Positions 1 to 8,264 of a stretch of 35,392 bases of DNA are shown in pieces (the stretch's first letter is position 1; each line of letters starts with the position of its first letter). Below the pieces are notes generated by a model, which was given only the letters and a program-made list of their open reading frames with translations, ran no database searches and was not told where the DNA came from. Source of the stretch: an uncultured Bacilli bacterium (GTDB lineage: Bacteria; Bacillota_I; Bacilli_A; RF39; UBA660); NCBI GenBank assembly GCA_947629135.1, contig CANRCN010000006.1, positions 1-35,392 of the forward strand. The letters are read 5' to 3'. The translations under genes and the position numbers were made by a program.

Positions 1-147
1 AAGAGTGTTGAAAAGGAAGCTTATAAAGGTGATATTGAAATTGGAGAAGTTTTAGATTTTAATAACTATGTAGAACCTAAAGAAATTAGTCTTAAAATAG
101 TAGAAGGAGAAAATGTAATTAATTATTATTACGAAAGAGAAAAGTAA
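1..147 (+). CDS. 3' end of a truncated CDS, unknown product (C-terminus ...INYYYEREK)
   Basis: Frame 1 is open from base 1 to TAA at 145-147, followed directly by a terminator hairpin. Confidence 0.7.
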   Translation, partial: KSVEKEAYKGDIEIGEVLDFNNYVEPKEISLKIVEGENVINYYYEREK

Positions 148-182
148 AAGTTTATAACTGTTTTGGTTATAAACTTTTCTTT
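146..182 (+). terminator. Rho-independent-like terminator
   Basis: Perfect 13-bp inverted repeat aaaagtttataac / gttataaactttt followed by T-rich sequence. Confidence 0.8.
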
Positions 183-242
183 ATGATAATTAAAAGTAAT
201 TGCAAAATATAGTAATTTATGATATATTATTAGTCATGTGAA

Positions 243-1664
243 ATGGGTGATTATATGCAAATACCAAATTATGAAAAAGCGAGAAGTAGAAGTAAAAATG
301 AAGTTAAAGTTAGAGATTTTAAATTAAATCAGGAATATAAAAAGATAGGATTAAATAAAAAGTTCTTTTTAAAGACTTATGGTTGTCAAATGAATGAACA
401 TGATAGTGAGAATATTAAAGGGATGCTTGAAAAAATGAGTTTTTCTGAAACAATGGAAATGGAAGATGCTGACTTTATATTACTTAATACTTGTTCTATT
501 AGAGAGAATGCTCATAATAAGGCTTTTGGAATGCTTGGAAGAATTAAACACTTAAAGGCTTTAAAACCAAATATTATAGTAGCTTTATGTGGATGTATGG
601 CACAAGAAGTTGGAGTGGTTGAAGAGATTTTAAAGAAATATAAGTTTGTTAATTTTGTTTTTGGAACACATAATTTAGATGATTTACCTAAATTATTGGA
701 TCAAAGTTTTAAAAATCCTAAATTAAATATTGAAGTGTATAGTATGGAAGGAGATATTGTTGAAAATATTCCAGTATCTAGAGTTAGTAAATATAAAGCT
801 TATGTTAATATTATTTATGGGTGTGATAAGTTTTGTACTTATTGTATAGTTCCTTATACAAGAGGTAAACAAAGAAGTAGGCACAAAGAAGATATAATTA
901 AAGAAGTTAAAGAATTAGTCAAAGATGGTTATCAAGAAGTAACTTTACTTGGTCAAAATGTAAATGCTTATGGAAAGGATTTATATGATGATTATGAACT
1001 TGCTGATTTGTTAGTAGATGTTGCTAAAACTAATATTCCAAGAATTAGATTTTTAACTAGTCATCCTTGGGATTTCTCAGATAAATTAGTTGAAGTAATT
1101 AAAAAATATGATAATATAGTAAATTTTGTGCATTTACCAGTTCAATCTGGAAGTAGTAGAATTTTAAAATTAATGGGAAGACGTTATACAAGTGAGTCTT
1201 ATAAAGAATTATATGATAAATTAAGAAGTATTGATAATATTAGTATTACAACTGATATTATAGTAGGATTTCCAGGAGAGACTGAAGAAGATTTTGAAGA
1301 TACTTTAGATTTAGTTAATTATTGTAAATTTGATAGTGCTTTTACATTTATTTATTCACCTCGTGAAAATACTCCTGCTAGTAAGTTAGAAGATAAAGTA
1401 CCTTTAGAAGAAAAAGAACAAAGGTTATATCGATTGAATGAATTAATTAATAAATATTCGAAAGAGTCTAATTTAAAAATGGTTGGAAAAACATATGAGG
1501 TATTAACAGAAGGTTATAGTGTTAAAGAAGGAATGTTGTTTGGATATACCGAAACCAATAAATTAGTAAATTTTAAAGGATCATCAGATGCTATTGGAAA
1601 AATAGTTAAAGTTTTAATTCGAGATGCTAAAAGTTTTAGTTTAGATGGTGAGATAATTGAATAA
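243..1664 (+). CDS. miaB: tRNA-2-methylthio-N6-dimethylallyladenosine synthase (MiaB), radical SAM methylthiotransferase
   Basis: KTYGCQMNEHDSE, LNTCSIRENA, radical-SAM CxxxCxxC (YGCDKFCTYCIVPYTRG), C-terminal TRAM-like region. Start may be the internal ATG at 255. Confidence 0.95.
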   Translation: MGDYMQIPNYEKARSRSKNEVKVRDFKLNQEYKKIGLNKKFFLKTYGCQMNEHDSENIKGMLEKMSFSETMEMEDADFILLNTCSIRENAHNKAFGMLGRIKHLKALKPNIIVALCGCMAQEVGVVEEILKKYKFVNFVFGTHNLDDLPKLLDQSFKNPKLNIEVYSMEGDIVENIPVSRVSKYKAYVNIIYGCDKFCTYCIVPYTRGKQRSRHKEDIIKEVKELVKDGYQEVTLLGQNVNAYGKDLYDDYELADLLVDVAKTNIPRIRFLTSHPWDFSDKLVEVIKKYDNIVNFVHLPVQSGSSRILKLMGRRYTSESYKELYDKLRSIDNISITTDIIVGFPGETEEDFEDTLDLVNYCKFDSAFTFIYSPRENTPASKLEDKVPLEEKEQRLYRLNELINKYSKESNLKMVGKTYEVLTEGYSVKEGMLFGYTETNKLVNFKGSSDAIGKIVKVLIRDAKSFSLDGEIIE

Positions 1665-1980
1665 AGAAATATTAGAGTGTGTTGATAAAATTGTTGCATA
1701 TATTAAAAATACTTCTTCATATCAAGGGTATTTAAAGACTAGAGAATTATTAGATAAAGATATGGAGTTGAAAAAAATAATTGCTGATGTTAAAAGATAT
1801 CAACAAATGTTAGTTAAGAAAAAAGATACGGAAATTGAAAAAAAATTAGATTCTTTGATTGAGCAATTAAATAATTCTCCTTTATATCTTGAGTATAATA
1901 ATTATTTAGAAGAGATTAATAATATGCTTATAATTTTTGAAAATAAAATTAATAAATACTTTAATGATGTATTTAATTAG
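1657..1980 (+). CDS. YlbF/YmcA family protein (RicA-like position after miaB)
   Basis: Small all-helical protein typical of the family; overlaps the miaB end; TTG start. Confidence 0.65.
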   Translation: MNKEILECVDKIVAYIKNTSSYQGYLKTRELLDKDMELKKIIADVKRYQQMLVKKKDTEIEKKLDSLIEQLNNSPLYLEYNNYLEEINNMLIIFENKINKYFNDVFN

Positions 1981-1987
1981 GTGGTTT

Positions 1988-2458
1988 ATGAGTAATGAAT
2001 ATGAAAAAATATTAAAGTTAGAAGAAAAGTTAGAAGGTATGACTGTTAATGGAATAGATACAACTGATGTAAAATGTGAACAGGTTGTCTTGCAGATTTC
2101 TAAATTACTTGATAAAATTGATAATAGTGAATTGCTAAAATTGCTTACGTTTCCTTATGCTTTAAATGAGTTTATTGATGTAACTGTTTATTTTAAAAAG
2201 TATAAATTAAATTATAAAGAGCTAGAGGAAGATAATTCTTACAAAGATGAATTTAAAAAATTAAGTTTATTAGTTGAAGAGATAAGGGAAAAAGCTATTT
2301 CAGAAGAAGAATATCAATTTATTTGTTATAAATGTGATGTTGATAATACTGCTTCTTATTTACTTAGTAAGATGGATAATAAAGATATTATGAATTTGGC
2401 TAATGAAGCTGATGATTGGAGTTATAAATTATTTTTATTTCAAAATTTAAAAAAATAA
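1988..2458 (+). CDS. hypothetical protein
   Basis: Track ORF is 1937..2458; ATG at 1988 (MSNEYEKILK) follows 'taggtgg' and is the likelier start. Confidence 0.6.
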   Translation: MSNEYEKILKLEEKLEGMTVNGIDTTDVKCEQVVLQISKLLDKIDNSELLKLLTFPYALNEFIDVTVYFKKYKLNYKELEEDNSYKDEFKKLSLLVEEIREKAISEEEYQFICYKCDVDNTASYLLSKMDNKDIMNLANEADDWSYKLFLFQNLKK

Positions 2459-2467
2459 TTCCTTTTT

Positions 2468-2542
2468 GTCCTCATAGTATAACGGATAGTACGGACCCCT
2501 CCTAAGGGTTAAATGTAGGTTCGATTCCTACTGGGGACACCA
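2468..2542 (+). tRNA. tRNA-Arg (anticodon CCU), CCA encoded
   Basis: Acceptor GTCCTCA/TGGGGAC, anticodon stem GACCC-CTCCTAA-GGGTT, T-arm TAGGTTCGATTCCTA, encoded CCA. Confidence 0.93.
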
Positions 2543-2545
2543 TTT
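2515..2545 (+). repeat. direct repeat copy 1 of tRNA-Arg 3' end (putative att core)
   Basis: gtaggttcgattcctactggggacaccattt; 30/31 identical to 4091-4121. Confidence 0.9.
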
Positions 2546-2591
2546 ATTTTAAAGAATTTATAAGTGTTTTAATTAATTTAGGATAGCTTTT

Positions 2592-2619
2592 TTAGAAGAT
2601 CATTCGCAAAAAGTTCGCA
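2592..2619 (+). repeat. direct repeat copy 1, possible recombinase arm-type site
   Basis: ttagaagatcattcgcaaaaagttcgca vs ttagaaggttattcgcaaaaagttcgca at 4121-4148; contains an internal TTCGCA-x-TTCGCA repeat. Confidence 0.75.
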
Positions 2620-2667
2620 AATTTCTATCCTTAACTTAAAAAAATTAGTTTTAAACAAAAATAAATT

Positions 2668-2715
2668 AAGGACTATTAAATAACTAAAAACTTAATTATT
2701 TAATAGTCCTTTTTG
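2668..2715. terminator. bidirectional terminator between tRNA-Arg and the C39-like gene
   Basis: Perfect 16-bp arms aaggactattaaataa / ttatttaatagtcctt with flanking A/T tracts. Confidence 0.85.
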
Positions 2716-2728
2716 CAATTTATAAACA

Positions 2729-3898
2729 TTAGATTTCTTGGTAGTTTCCATTATTTAAGTGACTATACCAATTATTAGATGTTTCACTAGGTTTTATCCA
2801 AGGTAAATTATTGGGAAGTTGACTTTGAGGTGAAGTATAATTATTATTAGCAAGCTCTTCTTGACTAAAATCTCTATTGTTGATGATTGTTCCATCTGAT
2901 AAAGTAATACTTACATAATAATCAAAAGGTGCATAGGGATTTGCCCATTTATCTTTTGGTTTTTGCCCTTTATTACTATTACTTTTGGCATTTACATCAT
3001 TTGATGGATCGTCTTGGTAGCCAGCATAAGTTTTGTTTTTATAATGTTGAGGTTCATTACCACTAAAAGTTCCAACCCAATATCCATGAACACCAAGAGG
3101 AGTACTATTGACAGGGTCAACATCATCATCATGAATTAATTGTCGTGCCATTAGTTCATATTCATCCCAACTCGTATCTAAAGCTTTTACTTCTCCAGCA
3201 ACTGGATCTAAATATAAAATATCAGCTTCAGAAATTTTTTCGGGGATATTACTACTATTTTCATCTAATTTAATAGCATAGGCCATAACAAAATGCTTTT
3301 TATTTCCATTTGATACTTCAAGTGTAACAGGATATCCTGCTACAATTTCACTTTTAATATAATTTAAAGCATCTTCTTCGGTATCAAAAACATACCCAAC
3401 TTTTCCATTTTTTACATCTTCATCCTTACTTTCAATGCCTAAATATTGACAAACTAATTGAGCATATGTTCTAGCTGTTGCTAAACATTGATCCTGTCCT
3501 TGTTTACTGCCACCTACAATATTGCAAATTGTTAAATAATTATTAGACATTTCATTTCCTGTCCAATAATTATTTATATCATGGCCTAATGGTACATCAA
3601 TTTGTAGTTGTTGCATAGACAATGGTACTAGTTGCATAGACGATGACATAAAAGAAGAAGAAGAAAAAGATGGTGCCATAATGGATAAAGTTTTAGCCAT
3701 ATTACCAAGCAATTCTTCAAATTGAGGAATAAGTGCTTTTAAATTCAATGCGGCCTCTTCATCTAATGGTTTACCTTCGTAATCTTCTGATATATTTAAA
3801 ACATTATTTATATCATTTTGCTTAGAATATAACCATTTATAAGCATTAATCGTTTTATTAATAGCTTGCATAAATAATTCAATATTATAATTAAACAT
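2729..3898 (-). CDS. C39-like / papain-fold cysteine peptidase-like protein with helical N-terminus
   Basis: Candidate Cys (GQDQCLATARTYAQLV), His (NKKHFVMAYAI), Asp (ILYLDPVAGEV) in the usual C39-like order; preceded by TTGCTA-N17-TATACT on the minus strand. Confidence 0.6.
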   Translation of the reverse strand: MFNYNIELFMQAINKTINAYKWLYSKQNDINNVLNISEDYEGKPLDEEAALNLKALIPQFEELLGNMAKTLSIMAPSFSSSSFMSSSMQLVPLSMQQLQIDVPLGHDINNYWTGNEMSNNYLTICNIVGGSKQGQDQCLATARTYAQLVCQYLGIESKDEDVKNGKVGYVFDTEEDALNYIKSEIVAGYPVTLEVSNGNKKHFVMAYAIKLDENSSNIPEKISEADILYLDPVAGEVKALDTSWDEYELMARQLIHDDDVDPVNSTPLGVHGYWVGTFSGNEPQHYKNKTYAGYQDDPSNDVNAKSNSNKGQKPKDKWANPYAPFDYYVSITLSDGTIINNRDFSQEELANNNYTSPQSQLPNNLPWIKPSETSNNWYSHLNNGNYQEI

Positions 3899-3929
3899 CT
3901 TATCACATCCAATTTTATATCTTTATTTA

Positions 3930-3958
3930 AGTATATCATTTTTCAACTTTTTTAGCAA
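3930..3958 (-). promoter_or_regulatory. sigma-A-like promoter for the C39-like gene
   Basis: Minus strand TTGCTA - 17 bp - TATACT, 32 nt upstream of the start. Confidence 0.6.
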
Positions 3959-4090
3959 TATTTTGGATAGTTCTTTACAAATGTTTACATATAATATTGT
4001 CTTAATTATAATGGACAAATTGAAAAAATTATTTGATTTTTTTAATAAAACAGGTTTTTGAAAAAAATAGTATGGCTGAGTTTCTCATAA

Positions 4091-4121
4091 GTAGGTTCGA
4101 TTCCTACTGGGGAAACCATTT
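4091..4121 (+). repeat. direct repeat copy 2 of tRNA-Arg 3' end (putative att core)
   Basis: gtaggttcgattcctactggggaaaccattt; no complete tRNA 5' half upstream. Confidence 0.9.
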
Positions 4122-4148
4122 TAGAAGGTTATTCGCAAAAAGTTCGCA
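4121..4148 (+). repeat. direct repeat copy 2, possible recombinase arm-type site
   Basis: ttagaaggttattcgcaaaaagttcgca, directly abutting the tRNA-end repeat. Confidence 0.75.
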
Positions 4149-4153
4149 TAAAT

Positions 4154-4192
4154 AAAAAAGGTTAAAATTGATAAAATATTTTAACCTTTTTT
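4154..4192. terminator. terminator overlapping the HD-hydrolase stop codon
   Basis: 15-bp arms aaaaaaggttaaaat / attttaacctttttt. Confidence 0.8.
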
Positions 4193-4904
4193 AGTCATTT
4201 AAATCAGGATTTTTTCCAGTTATACAAGCTTTATATGAGTTAAAATTAAGATTTTCCTCTTTTAAAGAAACAATTCGATCAGCTTTTGAAACAATTTTTC
4301 CTTCTAAAGAATTACTTTTACTAAAAGATAATTTAAAAAAAGTATTTTGGCAACTAGAATTTATAATAATTTGTTTTATATTAGAGGGTAAAAAATTTAC
4401 TTTATTAAGATTATTAATCTCTGTTTCTTTAAATCCATTTTTTAAAGATCTAACTGGAAAAGGATACATATGATGAATTATTCCATCGATTATGATTTTT
4501 GTTTCTTCTAAATTTTGAAAGTATTCTGGAAACCAAGTAACTGCATTAATAGCAGCTTCTATAGGATGGGTAAAACCGTGTAAATTTTGAAATTTATTTT
4601 TTATTATTTTTGAGTTTTGCCAAGGAAATTCATATAAATCATGAAACATAGCTATTAAAATAATAAGTTTAAGATTTGAATAACTATAATTTTTATTTTT
4701 TGCTATTTTATATGCAACAATAGCATCATTTAAGATATGTTCTCCTAAACTAATTGATGAGTGATGGGGATAGTTTTTACTATCTAATCTTTTTTGAAAT
4801 TCAGGATGTGAATATATATCATTAATTATTGATAATAAGAATAATTTATCATCTTCACTTAGATTATTTTTTTCTAAAAATTTGTTTAAATTAAATTTGT
4901 TCAT
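4191..4904 (-). CDS. HD domain-containing protein (putative hydrolase)
   Basis: SLGEHILNDAIVAYKIA ... AMFHDLYEFPW ... HGFTHPIEAA; RBS aaggaggttatc-ATG on minus strand. Confidence 0.75.
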   Translation of the reverse strand: MNKFNLNKFLEKNNLSEDDKLFLLSIINDIYSHPEFQKRLDSKNYPHHSSISLGEHILNDAIVAYKIAKNKNYSYSNLKLIILIAMFHDLYEFPWQNSKIIKNKFQNLHGFTHPIEAAINAVTWFPEYFQNLEETKIIIDGIIHHMYPFPVRSLKNGFKETEINNLNKVNFLPSNIKQIIINSSCQNTFFKLSFSKSNSLEGKIVSKADRIVSLKEENLNFNSYKACITGKNPDLND

Positions 4905-4921
4905 GATAACCTCCTTATTAA

Positions 4922-4941
4922 TTTTATCAAATTTGATAAAA
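4922..4941. promoter_or_regulatory. 20-bp perfect palindrome, putative operator
   Basis: ttttatcaaa|tttgataaaa between divergent genes. Confidence 0.45.
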
Positions 4942-5032
4942 AAGTAAAAGATTTTATATTAATGAGCCTTGTTTTTTTGTAAAAATTATACTATAATATA
5001 CTTGAAAAATAAAGTTTAGAGGGAGAAATACG

Positions 5033-6367
5033 ATGGGAAAAAGTTTAAGATATTATGAAATATTAAAAAAATATGGATTATCTGAAAATGCCAGTGAAGA
5101 AGAAATTCATACCTTTTTTAGAAGAAAACTTAAAGAAACTCATCCAGATGTAAATGAATCTGCTGGAGCTGAAGAAAAATTCAAAGAAATCAATAATGAT
5201 TTTTTGACTTTAAAGAAAGAAAGTATTAGACAACAAGAAACAACAAAAAAATCTGGTGAAAAGACTACTACTTCTAACCAAAATTCTGAAACTCAAAGTA
5301 AGGAATTTATTGATTGGGAAAATTTACAATTAGCTAAAGCTATTTTAGTTAAGTATCAACATAATGAATTTATAGGTTCAAATATTACTGCATTATTATT
5401 AAACTTAGAAAAAATTAATGAACAAAATTATCTTGATTTAGTTAAAGAAATAATTACAAATATAGCTTTTGCTTATTTATTTAATTATAATTTTGATAGG
5501 CGTGCTGAAAAATTATTTGATTGTAAAGATTTAAAAACTTTAATTAAGGAATGTCAACTTATAGATGCTACTATGAAATATGAAAATGCTGAACAAGTAT
5601 ATGTTAATAAAAATAAACTTTATAAATTAAGAGAAATACTTGTTAGATATAGTAATGATCTTAATCCTTCAATTAAATCAATAGTTGAATTATTATTACC
5701 TAGAGTAAGGAATGCTATTAATAAAGACAATGCAAAATTGAATAAAAATGATGTAGAACAATTAAAGAAGTTAATACAACTTTTAATTAGAAAGATTTAT
5801 GATAATAGATTGATTTCGATATTTGAAAAAAGTGGTAATTTGTCTTCAGATGAAGACAAATTGAAATTTGAATCTTTGAAAAAAATGATTGAAGATTTAC
5901 CAAATTGTGAAGACCTAAATAAATTAATTGATTTTATAGATAAATTTGATGGAGAATATATACAAGTATTAACACCTAATCAAGTTAAAACTTTAAATAA
6001 AATACTTAATGAACATCAAAAAAGTTTAGAAGCTGAATCTGTAAATTCGTTGCAAGAAATTATAGTAGAATTTGATCAAAAACAAGTATATGATTTTAGT
6101 AGTTATATGAGATTGAAGCTTGTTTTGGAGGCAATAATTGCTCAAGAAATGAAATTAGCTAGATTAAAATCAGAAGATCTAAATATATATAATAATTATT
6201 TAGGTAAAATAACTAATAGTGCTAAAATAAAAGATTTAATTACTTATATGTTAGCCTATGATAAGGATTTACTTAAAAAAAAGAGAAATGCTGTTAAACA
6301 AAAACATCAATTGATTGATTTTTCTAAAATAACTAACTTAATTAGTGATATTTTTAAGAAAAAGTAA
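5033..6367 (+). CDS. J-domain (DnaJ-like) protein with long helical C-terminal region
   Basis: N-terminal YYEILKKYGLSENASEEEIHTFFRRKLKETHPDVNES with HPD motif. Confidence 0.8.
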   Translation: MGKSLRYYEILKKYGLSENASEEEIHTFFRRKLKETHPDVNESAGAEEKFKEINNDFLTLKKESIRQQETTKKSGEKTTTSNQNSETQSKEFIDWENLQLAKAILVKYQHNEFIGSNITALLLNLEKINEQNYLDLVKEIITNIAFAYLFNYNFDRRAEKLFDCKDLKTLIKECQLIDATMKYENAEQVYVNKNKLYKLREILVRYSNDLNPSIKSIVELLLPRVRNAINKDNAKLNKNDVEQLKKLIQLLIRKIYDNRLISIFEKSGNLSSDEDKLKFESLKKMIEDLPNCEDLNKLIDFIDKFDGEYIQVLTPNQVKTLNKILNEHQKSLEAESVNSLQEIIVEFDQKQVYDFSSYMRLKLVLEAIIAQEMKLARLKSEDLNIYNNYLGKITNSAKIKDLITYMLAYDKDLLKKKRNAVKQKHQLIDFSKITNLISDIFKKK

Positions 6368-6375
6368 TTATATTA

Positions 6376-6404
6376 TAAGGGACTTGTTAAAAGTCTTTTT
6401 TTAT
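6376..6404 (+). terminator. terminator
   Basis: gactt-gttaa-aagtc stem followed by an 8-T run. Confidence 0.65.
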
Positions 6405-6498
6405 AGAAAATTATTAATAAAGTTAAGAAGATAAATTTTTTAAATTCTATTTACATATAAAATAAAAAATGATATACTTTATCAGAAGGATGAAGTAT

Positions 6499-7689
6499 AT
6501 GAGAAAAAATAGAAAGAACAAACTTATTATATGTTTAAGTGTAACTATTTTAATTTTAATATTAATCTTTTTATTGATTTTTTTTATCGTTAAAAATAGC
6601 TTACCATCTGAAATTGAAGTTTCTTTAAATGAAAAATTTCCAGTTGAATATAAAACCAAAGTTGCTTTTTTTGAAATTAAGTTAAAGGCTATGGAAAAAA
6701 TAGATACAAATAAAATTTTAACTAAAAAAATACATTATACGTATAAATATTTTTTCTTTAATTGTGAAAAAATTATAAGTGTTTCAGTTAAAGATAAGGA
6801 ACCACCTAAATTTACAAAATTTACTGATTCATTAGAAATTTATTTAAATGATGAATTTAAGGAACCTGAATATGAAGTAGTAGATAATTATGATAAAGTT
6901 GAAGATTTAAAAGTTACAATTACTGGTTCTGTTGATACTAAAAAGAAGGGTTCATATTACTTAGTATATAAAGCGGTTGATATTAGTGGCAATGAAATAG
7001 AACAAGTTCAAAAAGTTATTGTAACAAGAGAATCACCTTTAAAAATGTCAAATGCAGATTTTGATTTAACTTCATATTTTCCTGATACTATATTAAAGGA
7101 AACAAAAGATATGGGTGAAGAGTATTTGAATCAAATTGTTTTGGCTGGTGATTCTGTGTATTGGTATTTTCCTCAATATGGTTTATTTGATGCAAAAAGA
7201 GTTTGGGCTAAACCTTGTGTAGGACCAAGTAATATTTATACTGAAAAGATTGATATGCAAAATAACTATACTATACCTGAATTAATATCTATTAATAAAC
7301 CAAAATATCTTATCTTAAATATGGGTGGATGTGAATGTCAAAGAAATAATGTTGAGCAATTTATTGATAGTTATCGAAAGTTTTTGGTTGATATGAAAGA
7401 AAAATATCCTAGTGTTAAAATAATAGTTCAAACTTTTAATCCTGTTAATGTAAAACAAAATACACCATATATAAATAATGAATGGCGAAATAAATTTAAT
7501 TATTATTTAGTTGAATTATGCGATGAATTAGATATTCCTGTTTTAGATGTTATTAATCTTTTTAAAGATGAGAATGGGGAATGTAAAGCTGGAATGTGTA
7601 TGAGTGATGGTTATCATCCTAATGAGTTAGGTATGAAAAAAATGTTAGAGTTTATAAGAACTCATGGATATGCGGAGGTTGGTCCTTGA
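6499..7689 (+). CDS. membrane-anchored SGNH/GDSL-type hydrolase with Ig-like (DUF5011-type) domain
   Basis: N-terminal TM; Ig-like segment DKEPPKFTKF...GSYYLVYKAVDISGNE; SGNH block LAGDSVYWYF and DGYHPNELG. Track ORF begins at 6469; ATG at 6499 is better spaced from agaagga. Confidence 0.75.
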   Translation: MRKNRKNKLIICLSVTILILILIFLLIFFIVKNSLPSEIEVSLNEKFPVEYKTKVAFFEIKLKAMEKIDTNKILTKKIHYTYKYFFFNCEKIISVSVKDKEPPKFTKFTDSLEIYLNDEFKEPEYEVVDNYDKVEDLKVTITGSVDTKKKGSYYLVYKAVDISGNEIEQVQKVIVTRESPLKMSNADFDLTSYFPDTILKETKDMGEEYLNQIVLAGDSVYWYFPQYGLFDAKRVWAKPCVGPSNIYTEKIDMQNNYTIPELISINKPKYLILNMGGCECQRNNVEQFIDSYRKFLVDMKEKYPSVKIIVQTFNPVNVKQNTPYINNEWRNKFNYYLVELCDELDIPVLDVINLFKDENGECKAGMCMSDGYHPNELGMKKMLEFIRTHGYAEVGP

Positions 7690-7787
7690 TATTCAATAAA
7701 TAAAATAATATAATATAAAAAAAAGAGAGGAGTTAATCATTTTTAAAAGTAATTAAATACTTTTATGATATTGATTATGTAGAAAAT

Positions 7788-8264
7788 ATGAAAAAAATAA
7801 TTTTAATAATAATGCTTATGTTTTTAGTAGTTGGTTGTGGTACAACCAAAAGTGATAATAAAGTTTTAGACTTAGATATGGCAGAAGAAAAAATTAGTAA
7901 ATTAACATTCAAAGATAAAGATTTTACTTTTACGGATAAGGATAGTCTTAATAATACAGAGGCATTTGAAGTATATTCAGTTGATACTAAATTGTTTAAA
8001 GAATTTAAATCTTATTTAGGAACTAATGTTGTTGATCCTTCTATGTATTTAATTGTTAAAGTTGAAGATTCTGATAAATCAGTTTTGAAGTATCAATTAA
8101 AAGATATGTTTGAAAAATATTATAATGCTTATAATAGTTATTATCCTGAACAAGCTAAAATGATTGAAAATAGGTTAGAAAAAGAATTGAATGGGTACTT
8201 AATTTATATTGTTTCTTATGACAATGATGCCGTTTACCAAGCTATAACAGGTAGTTTAAAATAA
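7788..8264 (+). CDS. DUF4358 family lipoprotein
   Basis: Lipobox VVGCG; size and context next to MBOAT/DHHW genes. Confidence 0.7.
   Translation: MKKIILIIMLMFLVVGCGTTKSDNKVLDLDMAEEKISKLTFKDKDFTFTDKDSLNNTEAFEVYSVDTKLFKEFKSYLGTNVVDPSMYLIVKVEDSDKSVLKYQLKDMFEKYYNAYNSYYPEQAKMIENRLEKELNGYLIYIVSYDNDAVYQAITGSLK

Noticed and set aside
1514-1699. Other short antisense ORFs (1514..1699, 6447..6659, 8402..8584, 11522..11731, 16665..16883, 17098..17376, 22512..22703, 29136..29360)
   Set aside because: All lie antisense to better-supported genes without recognisable domains.
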